Positions 16,546 through 24,173 of a stretch of 64,000 nucleotides of DNA are shown piece by piece; the first letter of the stretch is position 1; each line of letters starts with the position of its first letter. Where the stretch lies: positions 62,001 to 126,000 of the forward strand of contig CAVPAX010000005.1 of NCBI GenBank assembly GCA_963701715.1, written 5' to 3'. A program made the position numbers and the translations under genes. The notes beneath the pieces are model-generated. The model was not told the DNA's origin and did no database searches. It was given only the letters and a program-made list of their open reading frames with translations. Origin of the DNA: Methylotenera_A sp963701715. Its GTDB lineage: Bacteria; Pseudomonadota; Gammaproteobacteria; Burkholderiales; Methylophilaceae.

Positions 16546-17201
16546 TGACGCGTCCGTATACCATAAGCCTGAAGATTCACAACCGGCCCTGTCTTGTTGC
16601 CGGCGCTGGCGCGGTCGCGGAGCGCAAGATACGGACGCTTCTTGCCTCAGGCGCCCGGGTAACCGTGGTGGCGCGCGCGGCAGGGGAGGCAGTAAAAAAG
16701 CTCGCGGAAGAGGGCGCGATAATTCTGTTTCAGCGCAGCGTCACTGCAGATGATGTGGCGGGAACATTTCTGGTCATTGCCGCCACTGATGACCATGACA
16801 CAAACCGGGAAATCGCGGGCTGGGCCCGCAGCAGCGGAGCGCTGGTTAATGTCGCGGACAGCCCCGAGGAATCGGACTTCTTTGTGCCCGCCATTGTGCA
16901 GCGGGGAGATTTGACGATTGCCATAGCAACCAGCGGCAGAATGCCGGCTCTTGCGCGGAGGCTTCGCGAAGACCTGGAAGCGCAGTTCGGCCGGGAATAC
17001 GGGATATATCTGGAGCTGCTGGATGAAGCGCGCCGGCAGATTTATGCAAGCCCCGCTGTTGCGGGAGCAGCCCGGCAGCAGCTGCTTGCCGGGGCAGCCG
17101 CGCTCAATATTCTTCCGCTGCTGCGGGAGAATAAGACGGCACAGGCGCGAACAATGTTACAGGCATTTTTAAAAGAGCATGGCATTGAGCAAACATCTTA
17201 G
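16545..17201 (+). CDS. Precorrin-2 dehydrogenase (CysG N-terminal / Met8-like)
   Basis: A 218-residue NAD-dependent enzyme that oxidises precorrin-2 to sirohydrochlorin, the substrate of the cobalt chelatase CbiK. Seen: 'ISLKIHNRPCLVAGAGAVAER' region with the Rossmann loop at residues 20-25, 'VIAATDDHDTNREIA', 'VNVADSPEESDFFVPA' and 'IAIATSGRMPALARRLRED'. It lacks the methyltransferase half of CysG, which is supplied here by the cobA-hemD fusion gene. It overlaps hemL by one base and hemC by 23 bases. Ferrochelatase activity as in Met8 is possible but not shown. Confidence 0.88.
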   Translation: MTRPYTISLKIHNRPCLVAGAGAVAERKIRTLLASGARVTVVARAAGEAVKKLAEEGAIILFQRSVTADDVAGTFLVIAATDDHDTNREIAGWARSSGALVNVADSPEESDFFVPAIVQRGDLTIAIATSGRMPALARRLREDLEAQFGREYGIYLELLDEARRQIYASPAVAGAARQQLLAGAAALNILPLLRENKTAQARTMLQAFLKEHGIEQTS

Positions 17202-18078
17202 GATCGGGACCAGAAAAAGCAGGCTGGCAATGATCCAGGCGCGCCTGGTCCAGGAAGCCCTTGGCAAAGCCTGCCCTGACCTGAAGATAGAGCTCGTGCC
17301 CATAGTCACAACCGGCGACCGATTCATTGATGTGCCGGTTGAGGCGATAGCAGGCAAGGGCATATTTCTGAAGGAACTGGAGGAGGCGCTGCTGAAGGGG
17401 AGCATTGACTGTGCCGTGCATTCGATGAAAGATGTGCCGACCGAGATCCTGCCGGAACTCATGATCGGCGCGGTACTGCAGCGGGAAGATGTGCGTGACG
17501 CGCTGGTCGCGGCATGCCCCCTTGCGGAGCTTCCCCGGGGCGCTGTCATCGGCACCGGGAGCAGCAGAAGGCGCTGTCAGCTCCTGCAATGCCGGCCGGA
17601 CCTTGTGATCAGGCCGGTGCGGGGAAATGTTGATACCCGCATCAGGAAATGGCGGGAAGATCAGTTCGACGGTCTGGTGCTGGCCCTGGCAGGACTTAAA
17701 AGGACGGGGCTGGAGAACCTGGCCGCGGAAATTATCCCGGTCGCGACCATGCTGCCGGCAGCGGGACAGGGCGCGCTCGGCATTGAAATCCGGGCCGCTG
17801 ATAGCGCTCTTATGGAGCGCATCGCGTTTCTTGATGACCGGCAGACCCGTGCCGCCGTAACAGCGGAGCGGGCGTTTCTGGCAGCAGCAGGCGGCGGCTG
17901 CAGCCTGCCGATCGGGGTGTACGGAGAAGTGCGGGGTGAGGAACTGCATCTGACCGGACGCATTGTCCGGGAGGAAAGCGGAACTGCCGTGGAGGGGATT
18001 GAGTCGGGCAGGACAGCGGAGGCAGCGGACATCGGACGGAGGCTGGCGAGAAAAATATTACAAGGCAACAGGCAATAG
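17179..18078 (+). CDS. hemC: Porphobilinogen deaminase
   Basis: HemC links four porphobilinogens into hydroxymethylbilane. The 299-residue protein has 'LRIGTRKSRLAMIQARLV', 'GKGIFLKELEEALLKGSID', 'AVHSMKDVPTEILPEL', 'GTGSSRRRCQLLQCRPD', 'VRGNVDTRIRKW' and the cofactor-binding Cys241 in 'GGGCSLPIG'. The start overlaps the dehydrogenase gene. The C-terminal codons ('LQGNRQ') are encoded by the GGCAACAGGCAATAGG repeat that fills the following spacer. Function is not in doubt. Confidence 0.95.
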   Translation: MALSKHLRIGTRKSRLAMIQARLVQEALGKACPDLKIELVPIVTTGDRFIDVPVEAIAGKGIFLKELEEALLKGSIDCAVHSMKDVPTEILPELMIGAVLQREDVRDALVAACPLAELPRGAVIGTGSSRRRCQLLQCRPDLVIRPVRGNVDTRIRKWREDQFDGLVLALAGLKRTGLENLAAEIIPVATMLPAAGQGALGIEIRAADSALMERIAFLDDRQTRAAVTAERAFLAAAGGGCSLPIGVYGEVRGEELHLTGRIVREESGTAVEGIESGRTAEAADIGRRLARKILQGNRQ

Positions 18079-18259
18079 GCAACAGGCGAGAGGCAAAAGA
18101 CGAGAGAAAAGTGCTGAGAATGCGGAGAAACGAGAGATGAGTCAAATACGTGATCCGTGACTCGTGGCCAGTGACTTGTGACCCGTGACCAATTTCTTAT
18201 TACGCTCTATTTATACAGTCAAGCGACGAGCACTAAACCAATTAATACAGGACAGATGC
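18079..18259. repeat. Degenerate repeat spacer
   Basis: Runs of GGCAATAGGCAACAGGC words, then AAAAGTGCTGAG, ACGAGAGATGAGT, and a GTGACTCGTGG / AGTGACTTGTGAC / CCGTGACC series occupy the spacer. The same words in the same order, drifted, lie before cobT. No gene is present. AGGA before 18260 serves the next start. Confidence 0.6.
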
Positions 18260-19790
18260 ATGCCTGAGAAAAAAGGAAGAGTATATTTCGTCGGCGCCGG
18301 TCCCGGTGACCGGGGACTGATGACGGTCAAGGGCAGGCGCATGCTGGCGCAGGCGGAAGTGGTGCTCTACGACAGCCTGGTCAATGCCAATATCCTTGAC
18401 TGCTGCAGCCCGGACGCGGAGCAGATCTGCGTGGGCAAGCGCGGGGGAGAGCCCTCCCTCACCCAGGAAGAGATAAACACGCTGCTGCTGGAAAAAGCCC
18501 TGCAGGGAAAACAGATCGTGCGGCTTAAAGGCGGAGACCCCTTTTTGTTCGGCAGGGGCGGGGAAGAGGCGCTGCTGCTCGCCCGGGCAGGTATTTCCTT
18601 TCACGTCGTGCCGGGTGTGCCGTCCGCTATCGCGGTACCGGCTTATGCCGGCATTCCGGTGACCGACCGCCGCTATGCATCCTCTGTCGCTTTTGTTACC
18701 GGGCACGAAACACCGGGGAAAGACCGGCCCATTATCGCCTGGCAGGACATTGCCAATGGTGCCGAGACACTGGTGTTCCTCATGGGCATGCGCAACCTGT
18801 CAATGATTGTTGAGCAGCTTATCCTGCACGGCAGAAACCCTGAAACGCCGGTCGCGGTGATACAGCAGGGAACCCTCGGCAGCCAGAAGGTGGTCGAAGG
18901 CACGCTTGATACCATCTGCCGGATCGTGAACCAGCATGCGCTGAAACCGCCGGGGATTGTGGTGGTCGGCGAGGTGGTGAAACTGCGGCAGGAATTGCGC
19001 TGGTTTGAAACCATGCCGCTGTTCGGCCGGCGCGTAATCATTACCCGCGAATACCAGGAGGAAGACACGTTATCGGAGGTTCTTGAGGAAAACGGCGCGG
19101 AGATCGTGCTGTTTCCGACCATCTCGTTTCAGCCTCCCGACAGCTATGAAGAAGCGGACCGGGCACTGACGCAGCTGGAGGATTTTCAGTGGATTATATT
19201 TACCAGCTCAAACGGGGTCAGGTTTTTTATGGAGCGGGCCTGGAGCCGGGGAAAAGATGTGAGGAATTTTTCTCATCTTCATTTTGCCGCTATCGGCAGC
19301 GGCACGGAGCGCACCCTCAAGAGCCAGTATCTCAGGGCGGACCTCGTGCCGGATGAATTCAGCGCTGAAGGCGTGGTGCGCGCATTTACCGAGCGCAGCA
19401 TTACCGGGGCGCGCATTCTCATTCCCCGGGCGCAGAAAACGCGCGATGTGCTTGACCAGGGACTGCGGGCTTTGCCGAACGAGGTGCTGGCAGTGCCGGT
19501 TTATAAAACCGTGGTGCCGTCAGCGCTGCAGCAGGCCGAGCAGTTTGCCATGGTGCAGAATTGCGACTGTCATTGTTTTCACCAGCTCATCGACCGTGCA
19601 TAATTTCTTTGAGTATGCCACGCCCGCGGTTTTACAGGAGCTTAAGGACATGGCAATCGCCTGCATCGGCCCGATAACCGAAGGGGCTCTGCGCAAGCAT
19701 GGATTCACTGCGCGGATAGTGCCGCTGCAGTATGATTTCAGGTCGCTGGCTGAAGCGATAATAAACTATTATAAAGAGTTGAGGACTTGA
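18260..19790 (+). CDS. cobA-hemD: Fused uroporphyrinogen-III C-methyltransferase / uroporphyrinogen-III synthase, one frameshift
   Basis: The first half (residues 1-250) is a SUMT that makes precorrin-2: 'GRVYFVGAGPGDRGLMTVKG', 'VLYDSLVNANILD', 'RLKGGDPFLFGRGGEEALLL', 'VVPGVPSAIAVPAYAGIPVT'. The second half is HemD: 'RRVIITREYQEEDTLSEVLE', 'WIIFTSSNGVRFF', 'VIVFTSSSTVHNFFEY', 'AIACIGPITEGALRKHGF'. The two reading frames meet near 19555-19600; downstream of 'QFAMVQN' the frame moves by one base, leaving a premature stop at 19603 if read straight. Everything on both sides is conserved, so a one-base indel (artefact or recent mutation) is likely. Such fusions are common in anaerobes and serve both sirohaem and cobamide. 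Confidence 0.9.
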
Positions 19791-19945
19791 AAGAATTGCG
19801 GAATGCAGATTGCGGCAATGCGGAATCGAGAAAACAAGGCACAAAGGCAGCCAGGGATTGCGGAATGCAGATTGCCCGCTGCGCCAAAGCGACAGCGCGG
19901 CGAGCGGAATGCGGAATTAAAGTCGTGACACGTGACCAGTGATCC
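19791..19945. repeat. Degenerate repeat spacer (GCGGAATGC and GTGAC words)
   Basis: The spacer contains several drifted copies of GCGGAATGCAGATTGC / GCGGAATGCGGAATT, an AAGGCACAAAGGCAG word, and CGTGACACGTGACCAGTGATC. These are the same word families as in the other spacers of the left segment. No gene is evident. An upstream GTG at 19946 could extend hemB slightly. Confidence 0.55.
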
Positions 19946-19975
19946 GTGACGCGGGAGGCAAAATTAGAATTATTT

Positions 19976-20940
19976 ATGGAACGGCTCAGACGTTTAAAAA
20001 TGAAACCGGAGATGCGGGACATGCTGCAGGAGACGGTTCTGCGCACCTCGTCTCTCATAGCGCCATTATTTGTTGTGCACGGGACAAACGTTAAAAACCC
20101 CATAGCAAGCATGCCGGGTGTTTTTCAGCTGTCAATTGACAACCTCGTCCGGGAAGCGCGCGAGCTCACGGAGGCGGGGATACCGGCAGTGCTTTTGTTC
20201 GGCATTCCCCGCACCAAGGATGAGCGGGGCTCTGAAGCGACCAGCCCTGACGGCATCATCCAGCAGGCGGTCCGGGCGCTGAAGGACGCACTGCCGCAGA
20301 TGATCGTAATCACCGACGTGTGCCTGTGCGAATATACCTCCCACGGCCACTGCGGGATCGTTGAAAAGGGGGTTATTGTCAATGATCCCACCCGGGAGCG
20401 GCTGGCGGAAATGGCGCTTTCACATGCGCGGGCAGGGGCTGACATGGCAGCGCCCTCTGACATGATGGACGGCACCGTGGCCGCGGTGCGCAGCATTCTG
20501 GACAGCTCCGGGTTTGAACAGCTTCCGGTCATGGCCTATGCCGCGAAATTTTCCTCGGCGCTCTATGCGCCGTTCCGGGATGCGGCCCAGTCCGCGCCGG
20601 AATTCGGCGACCGGAAATCACATCAGCTGAACCCTGCCAATGCCGGGAAGCCGCGCGCTCGCTCGCGCGCTGCGCTGCGGAGGGCGCCGATATCCTCATG
20701 GTAAAACCGGCGCTGCCGTACCTCGATATCCTGGCGCGGGCCCGGGAACAGTTTCTGCTGCCGCTGGCAGCGTACCAGGTGAGCGGCGAGTACGCCATGA
20801 TAAAGGCGGCCGCGCAGCTGGGCTATGTGCAGGAGCAGGCGCTCATGCTGGAGACGCTCCTTTCCATACAGCGCGCAGGAGCAGACTTGATTATCACCTA
20901 TTTTGCCAAGGAGATGGGGAAGCTTGCAGCCCGGCGCTGA
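19976..20940 (+). CDS. hemB: Delta-aminolevulinic acid dehydratase (porphobilinogen synthase), one frameshift
   Basis: HemB condenses two 5-aminolevulinates. The start at 19976 ('MERLRRLKMKPEMRDML') matches the family; a GTG at 19946 is in frame. Conserved blocks are 'IAPLFVVHGTNVK', 'VLLFGIPRTKDERGSEA', the zinc-type cysteine stretch 'TDVCLCEYTSHGHCG', 'AAPSDMMDGTVAAVR' and 'AYAAKFSSALYAPFRDAA'. After 'LNPAN' (about 20642) one base is missing, probably a G of a GG pair. The correct frame then resumes with 'REAARSLARCAAEGAD', 'MVKPALPYLDILARA' (Schiff-base lysine) and 'AYQVSGEYAMIKAAA', ending at 20940. With the base restored the protein is ~321 residues, a normal length. Confidence 0.9.
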
Positions 20941-20956
20941 CAGCTTCCAAACGGCT

Positions 20957-21961
20957 ATGACGTCACTCTTGTTATTCGGCATCAATCATCGCACCGCGCC
21001 TTTGTGCGTGCGCGAGCACTGCTCCTTTACCCGCGAGCAGATACGGGGCGAGCTGCAGCGCATCAGCGCCATTTCGTGCGTTGACGGGTGCGCGCTGCTG
21101 TTCACCTGCAACCGGACGGAATACTATTTTGTCTGCTGCGAACAGCCCGCATTGCCGCCGCACACCGCGCTGTTCCCCGAATCGCACATTTTCGGCAACG
21201 GGATTGCCGGGCACATCTACCGCAAGGAGAATGCTGCGGCGCTGCATCACCTGTTCCGGGTCGCGGCGGGGCTGGACTCGCAGGTGCTGGGTGAGAACGA
21301 GGTGCTGTTCCAGGTGAAAGAGGCGTGCCGGCTGTCACGGGAAACAAACGCCCTGGGCAAAAACCTCCACAGAATATTTGAGCAGACGTTCCGGGTGGGG
21401 CGCAAAGTGCGGCGCGAAACCGCTATTTCAAAGGGGAATGTTTCCATCGCGTCGCTGGCGATAAAATTTCTGGAGCGGGAGCGCGGGCTCACCGGCGCGA
21501 AGGTGATGCTTATCGGGGTGAACAAGATAACCACGCAGATAGCGCAGTATTTGCTGGAGCATGCCCTGCACACGGCATTTGTCGGCAACCGGACTTTTGA
21601 AAAGGCGGCAGCGCTGGCCCAAAGCCTCGGCGGCGAGGCGTTTCACCTGGACCATCTCGAAGACCTCATGCGCGAGGTGGATATCATCATCACCGCGACC
21701 TCAGCCCCGCATTATGTCATCAGAAGCGAAAGGGTCCGGGATGCGCTCAACGCGCGCACCCGGCCCCTGTATATCATCGACCTTGCGGTGCCGCGGGACG
21801 TTGACCCGGCGCTGCAGGAGCACCCGCTCGTGCGCCTGCATAACCTGGAGACGATCCAGCCGCTGGTGGAGCACAATGCCGCTGCCAAGCAGCAGGAGGC
21901 GCATAAAGCCGAAGAAATCGTGAGCGCGGAAGCACAGCGCTGGGCAGAACGGTTTTTTTAA
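20957..21961 (+). CDS. hemA: Glutamyl-tRNA reductase, short form
   Basis: HemA reduces glutamyl-tRNA to glutamate-1-semialdehyde, the first C5 step. The 334-residue protein begins 'LLLFGINHRTAPLCVRE', has the catalytic cysteine in 'LLFTCNRTEYYF', then 'GLDSQVLGENEVLFQVKEA', 'NVSIASLAIKFLER', an NADPH-domain loop 'MLIGVNKITTQIAQYL' and 'YIIDLAVPRDVDP'. It is about 80-100 residues shorter than ordinary GluTRs: it stops within the spinal helix ('EEIVSAEAQRWAERFF') and lacks the C-terminal dimerisation domain. The stop follows a T7 tract, but downstream frames are repeat-like and do not restore the domain. 'GVNKIT' in place of the usual GxGEM loop also marks it as divergent. Confidence 0.88.
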   Translation: MTSLLLFGINHRTAPLCVREHCSFTREQIRGELQRISAISCVDGCALLFTCNRTEYYFVCCEQPALPPHTALFPESHIFGNGIAGHIYRKENAAALHHLFRVAAGLDSQVLGENEVLFQVKEACRLSRETNALGKNLHRIFEQTFRVGRKVRRETAISKGNVSIASLAIKFLERERGLTGAKVMLIGVNKITTQIAQYLLEHALHTAFVGNRTFEKAAALAQSLGGEAFHLDHLEDLMREVDIIITATSAPHYVIRSERVRDALNARTRPLYIIDLAVPRDVDPALQEHPLVRLHNLETIQPLVEHNAAAKQQEAHKAEEIVSAEAQRWAERFF

Positions 21962-22131
21962 AAAAGGCAAGTGAGGTTAGGAAGCAGAATCAGATGCAGA
22001 GGAAGGCGCAAAGGCACAGAGGTGAATAGGTGAAGAGGGCTATTGATTTTTTAGCCTCTTGATCTTTTATCCTTTAAAGTTTAACTCCGCAACCTCCAAA
22101 CTATTTCACTACCTGAACTTGGAGAATACTT
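21962..22131. repeat. Degenerate repeat spacer before cbiK
   Basis: The spacer starts with AAAAAAGGC and has GAGGAAGGCGCAAAGGCACAGAGGTG, again the AAGGCACAGAGG word family. GAGGGCTA and TAGCCTC around an AT-rich loop at about 22037-22062 can pair imperfectly and are followed by TTGATCTTTT, so a weak terminator is possible. TTGGAG precedes the cbiK ATG. Confidence 0.4.
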
Positions 22132-22908
22132 ATGGATTCTATTCCGGTTATCGCAGCTGCGTTCGGCACGTCAACAACGGCACAGGATACCTACCGGTTT
22201 TTTGAAGCGCGCTTTCGCGCAGCGTACCCGGGCCGTACCTTGTTATGGGCCTATACCTCGCGCATGCTCAGGGAGAAGATGAACCAGCGCCAGGCCGGAT
22301 GGAAAAGCCTTGAAGAAGTTTTAGCAGACCTGGAGCAGCAGGGGTGCGAGCGGGCCGTCATTCAATCGCTGCATGTCATCCCCGGCGTTGAATTTCACAA
22401 AATAGCTGTTGCTGCCGGCTCTTCGCGCATACGGACCGCCATAGGCAGGCCGCTGCTGTGTACCGATGAAGACTGTGCCATGGTGCTTGACGCCCTTGCC
22501 GATAGAATAGCGTGCGGGGACGGCCGGGCCACGGTGCTGGTGGGTCACGGCACCGGTCATCTGTCCGGTGCGGTCTATGCCCGGCTTGCACATAGTGTTG
22601 CCGCCCGCTATCCGGAACAGGTCTATGTCAGCGTGGTTGAGGGAGAGCCTTCGTGGGAGGCGGCGCGGGCAGCGCTGCTGCGCAGTGCCGTGAAGAAGGT
22701 GAAATTCATCCCGCTCATGTTTGTTGCCGGAGAGCACATGCTGAACGATGTTCTGGGCGCGGGATCTGATGATGAACCGTCGTGGCGGTCGCAGCTTGCG
22801 GGCCTTGACGTTGACGGCGCGGAGAAGGGGCTGGGATTTAATGAAAAGATAGTTGCCCTGTACTTTGCGCACATGAAAGCGGCACTGGAAAAGTGGAGCA
22901 CAGAATAG
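22132..22908 (+). CDS. cbiK: Sirohydrochlorin cobaltochelatase
   Basis: CbiK inserts Co2+ into sirohydrochlorin and commits it to anaerobic cobamide synthesis. The 258-residue class II chelatase begins 'PVIAAAFGTSTTAQDTYRFF', has 'WAYTSRMLREKM', 'QSLHVIPGVEFHKI', the metal-ligand histidine in 'VLVGHGTGHLSGAVYARL' and the second in 'FIPLMFVAGEHMLNDVLG'. These fit CbiK rather than the longer CbiX. No signal peptide is present, so it is cytoplasmic, unlike the periplasmic haem-binding CbiK paralogue of Desulfovibrio. It closes the corrin block. Confidence 0.92.
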   Translation: MDSIPVIAAAFGTSTTAQDTYRFFEARFRAAYPGRTLLWAYTSRMLREKMNQRQAGWKSLEEVLADLEQQGCERAVIQSLHVIPGVEFHKIAVAAGSSRIRTAIGRPLLCTDEDCAMVLDALADRIACGDGRATVLVGHGTGHLSGAVYARLAHSVAARYPEQVYVSVVEGEPSWEAARAALLRSAVKKVKFIPLMFVAGEHMLNDVLGAGSDDEPSWRSQLAGLDVDGAEKGLGFNEKIVALYFAHMKAALEKWSTE

Positions 22909-22956
22909 CCGGCAGGTGCAATCAAAACAAGGGCCGGCGGGCATAGGCGGTGCATA

Positions 22957-22981
22957 GGGGTCAAATCTTTAACTTGACAAT
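22957..22981. repeat. GGGG-tagged hairpin upstream of the REP-type transposase
   Basis: GGGG is followed by GTCAA, an ATCTTTAAC loop and TTGAC (22957-22978). A conserved purine-rich tetranucleotide beside a short imperfect hairpin is the recognition signal of REP-associated transposases, and this one lies ~30 bases before the transposase start. It is probably the left boundary or target of that element. The corresponding right end is missing because the sequence changes organism immediately after the gene. Confidence 0.45.
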
Positions 22982-23008
22982 AGAAGGCAGGAATTATAGA
23001 AGGTACTC

Positions 23009-24028
23009 ATGGCACGAGCACTACGAATCCAATATCCCGGTGCGTATTATCATGTAACCTGTCGAGGAAACGAGAGAAGGGAAATCTATAAAGATGCTGA
23101 AGACAGGAAACTGTTCAAGGAGAAGCTGAAAGTATCCTTGGAGGTATACGCAGTAGAAGTCCTGTCATATGTACTGATGGGCAATCATTTTCACTTGCTC
23201 ATAAGCACCCCGCAGGGCAACCTTTCTGAATTCATGCGGCATTTCAATATCTGCTACACCTCAGCATATAATCGGCGATATAGACGCAGTGGTCATTTAT
23301 ATCAGGGCAGATACAAGGCATTTTTAATAGATGCAGACCGTTATTTAGTAGCGGTGAGCCGGTATATCCATCTCAATCCAATCAGGCTAAGGAAATATTA
23401 CCATTATTCAGCGCACGAGCAGTGGGCAGAACTGCAGAAATATACCGATAGCAGCCTGGCAGGATTTATCGGTACCGGCAGGCAGGAGCCGTTTGTGAAC
23501 TATTCTAAAGTATTGGACTCTATGGGGGGCGATACGAGGAAGGGACGCCAGGCATACAAGCAGGCAATTCAAGAAGCAATTACCGGAGAACTGGACAATC
23601 CGCTTGCGCTTGGTAAAGGCAGCGGCATTGTCGGAGAGAATGAATTTATCGAATGGGTAAAAGAAAAGATTTTAAACGGTAAAGGTGACAAAAGAGAACA
23701 GCCCTCGTTGCAGCGGCTGCGAAAGAGTTTGAATCCAGAATTGGTAATCGCGAAATTCACAGAGATAACAGGCAAGGGAAAAGAAGAGCTATGTCAGCGG
23801 GGGAGCCGTGCAGCAGAGCGTGCGCAACTGATGGAGTTGTTGTATCGGCACTGTGATATAACGCAACCCGAGATCGGCCGATTGGTAGGCAGGGTGGATT
23901 ACAGTGCAGTAAGTCAGGCAAGAAAAAGGCTGCAGGAAAAGATGGCGGGGGACAAAGATCTGAAGCAGAAATATGATGAAATTGCCGAACAACTCACTAA
24001 ATTGTTAGAAGCCCAACCAGAAGTTTGA
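23009..24028 (+). CDS. REP-associated tyrosine transposase (Y1/HUH type)
   Basis: A 339-residue single-strand transposase of the TnpA_REP group. The HUH motif is H60-F-H62 in 'VLMGNHFHLLIST'. The tyrosine region is 'LYQGRYKAFLIDADRYLVAV' followed by 'SRYIHLNPIR'; Tyr112 is the best candidate nucleophile. The N terminus 'PGAYYHVTCRGNERREIYKD' is typical. The C-terminal third ends in a DnaA-domain-IV-like helix-turn-helix ('ITQPEIGRLVGRVDYSAVSQ'), as in many proteins of this group. Such enzymes mobilise REP hairpins, and REP-like hairpins lie at 1721 and 3067 in the same segment. The gene ends exactly where the left genome ends. Confidence 0.9.
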   Translation: MARALRIQYPGAYYHVTCRGNERREIYKDAEDRKLFKEKLKVSLEVYAVEVLSYVLMGNHFHLLISTPQGNLSEFMRHFNICYTSAYNRRYRRSGHLYQGRYKAFLIDADRYLVAVSRYIHLNPIRLRKYYHYSAHEQWAELQKYTDSSLAGFIGTGRQEPFVNYSKVLDSMGGDTRKGRQAYKQAIQEAITGELDNPLALGKGSGIVGENEFIEWVKEKILNGKGDKREQPSLQRLRKSLNPELVIAKFTEITGKGKEELCQRGSRAAERAQLMELLYRHCDITQPEIGRLVGRVDYSAVSQARKRLQEKMAGDKDLKQKYDEIAEQLTKLLEAQPEV

Positions 24029-24164
24029 ATATACTAGCGGCACGTTATTAGCTACGCCAGTGGGATCTATGCGTGGAACGTATAAAATTGCCGCTGAAGA
24101 CGGCACTATGTTTGATGCGGTAATTGAGCCATTTACCCTAGCAGTGCCAAAGATGTTAAATTAG
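24009..24164 (+). pseudogene. apaG: ApaG C-terminal fragment, truncated at the join
   Basis: From a TAG at 24006 the frame reads 'KPNQKFEYTSG', 'ATPVGSMRGTYKIAAEDGT' and 'IEPFTLAVPKMLN' to a stop at 24162. These are the conserved last ~50 residues of ApaG (about 127 residues in full), a small Fn3-like protein often encoded next to mltA in betaproteobacteria. The first ~75 codons are absent, and the bases upstream belong to the transposase frame. It has no start codon or ribosome site, so it is a remnant created by the junction. Confidence 0.85.
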
Positions 24165-24173
24165 GTAAGTATT

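Noticed and set aside
1687..22131. CRISPR array among the spacer repeats of the left half
   Set aside because: Words are 6-12 bases, imperfect and irregularly spaced; there are no ~30-base direct repeats with unique spacers and no cas genes.
1..24028. Left half as a horizontally acquired cobalamin island in the methylotroph
   Set aside because: It includes a full set of haem precursor genes, MITE and genome-wide-type repeats, and ends inside a truncated apaG without integrase, tRNA target or direct repeats; an assembly chimera is simpler, though not proven.
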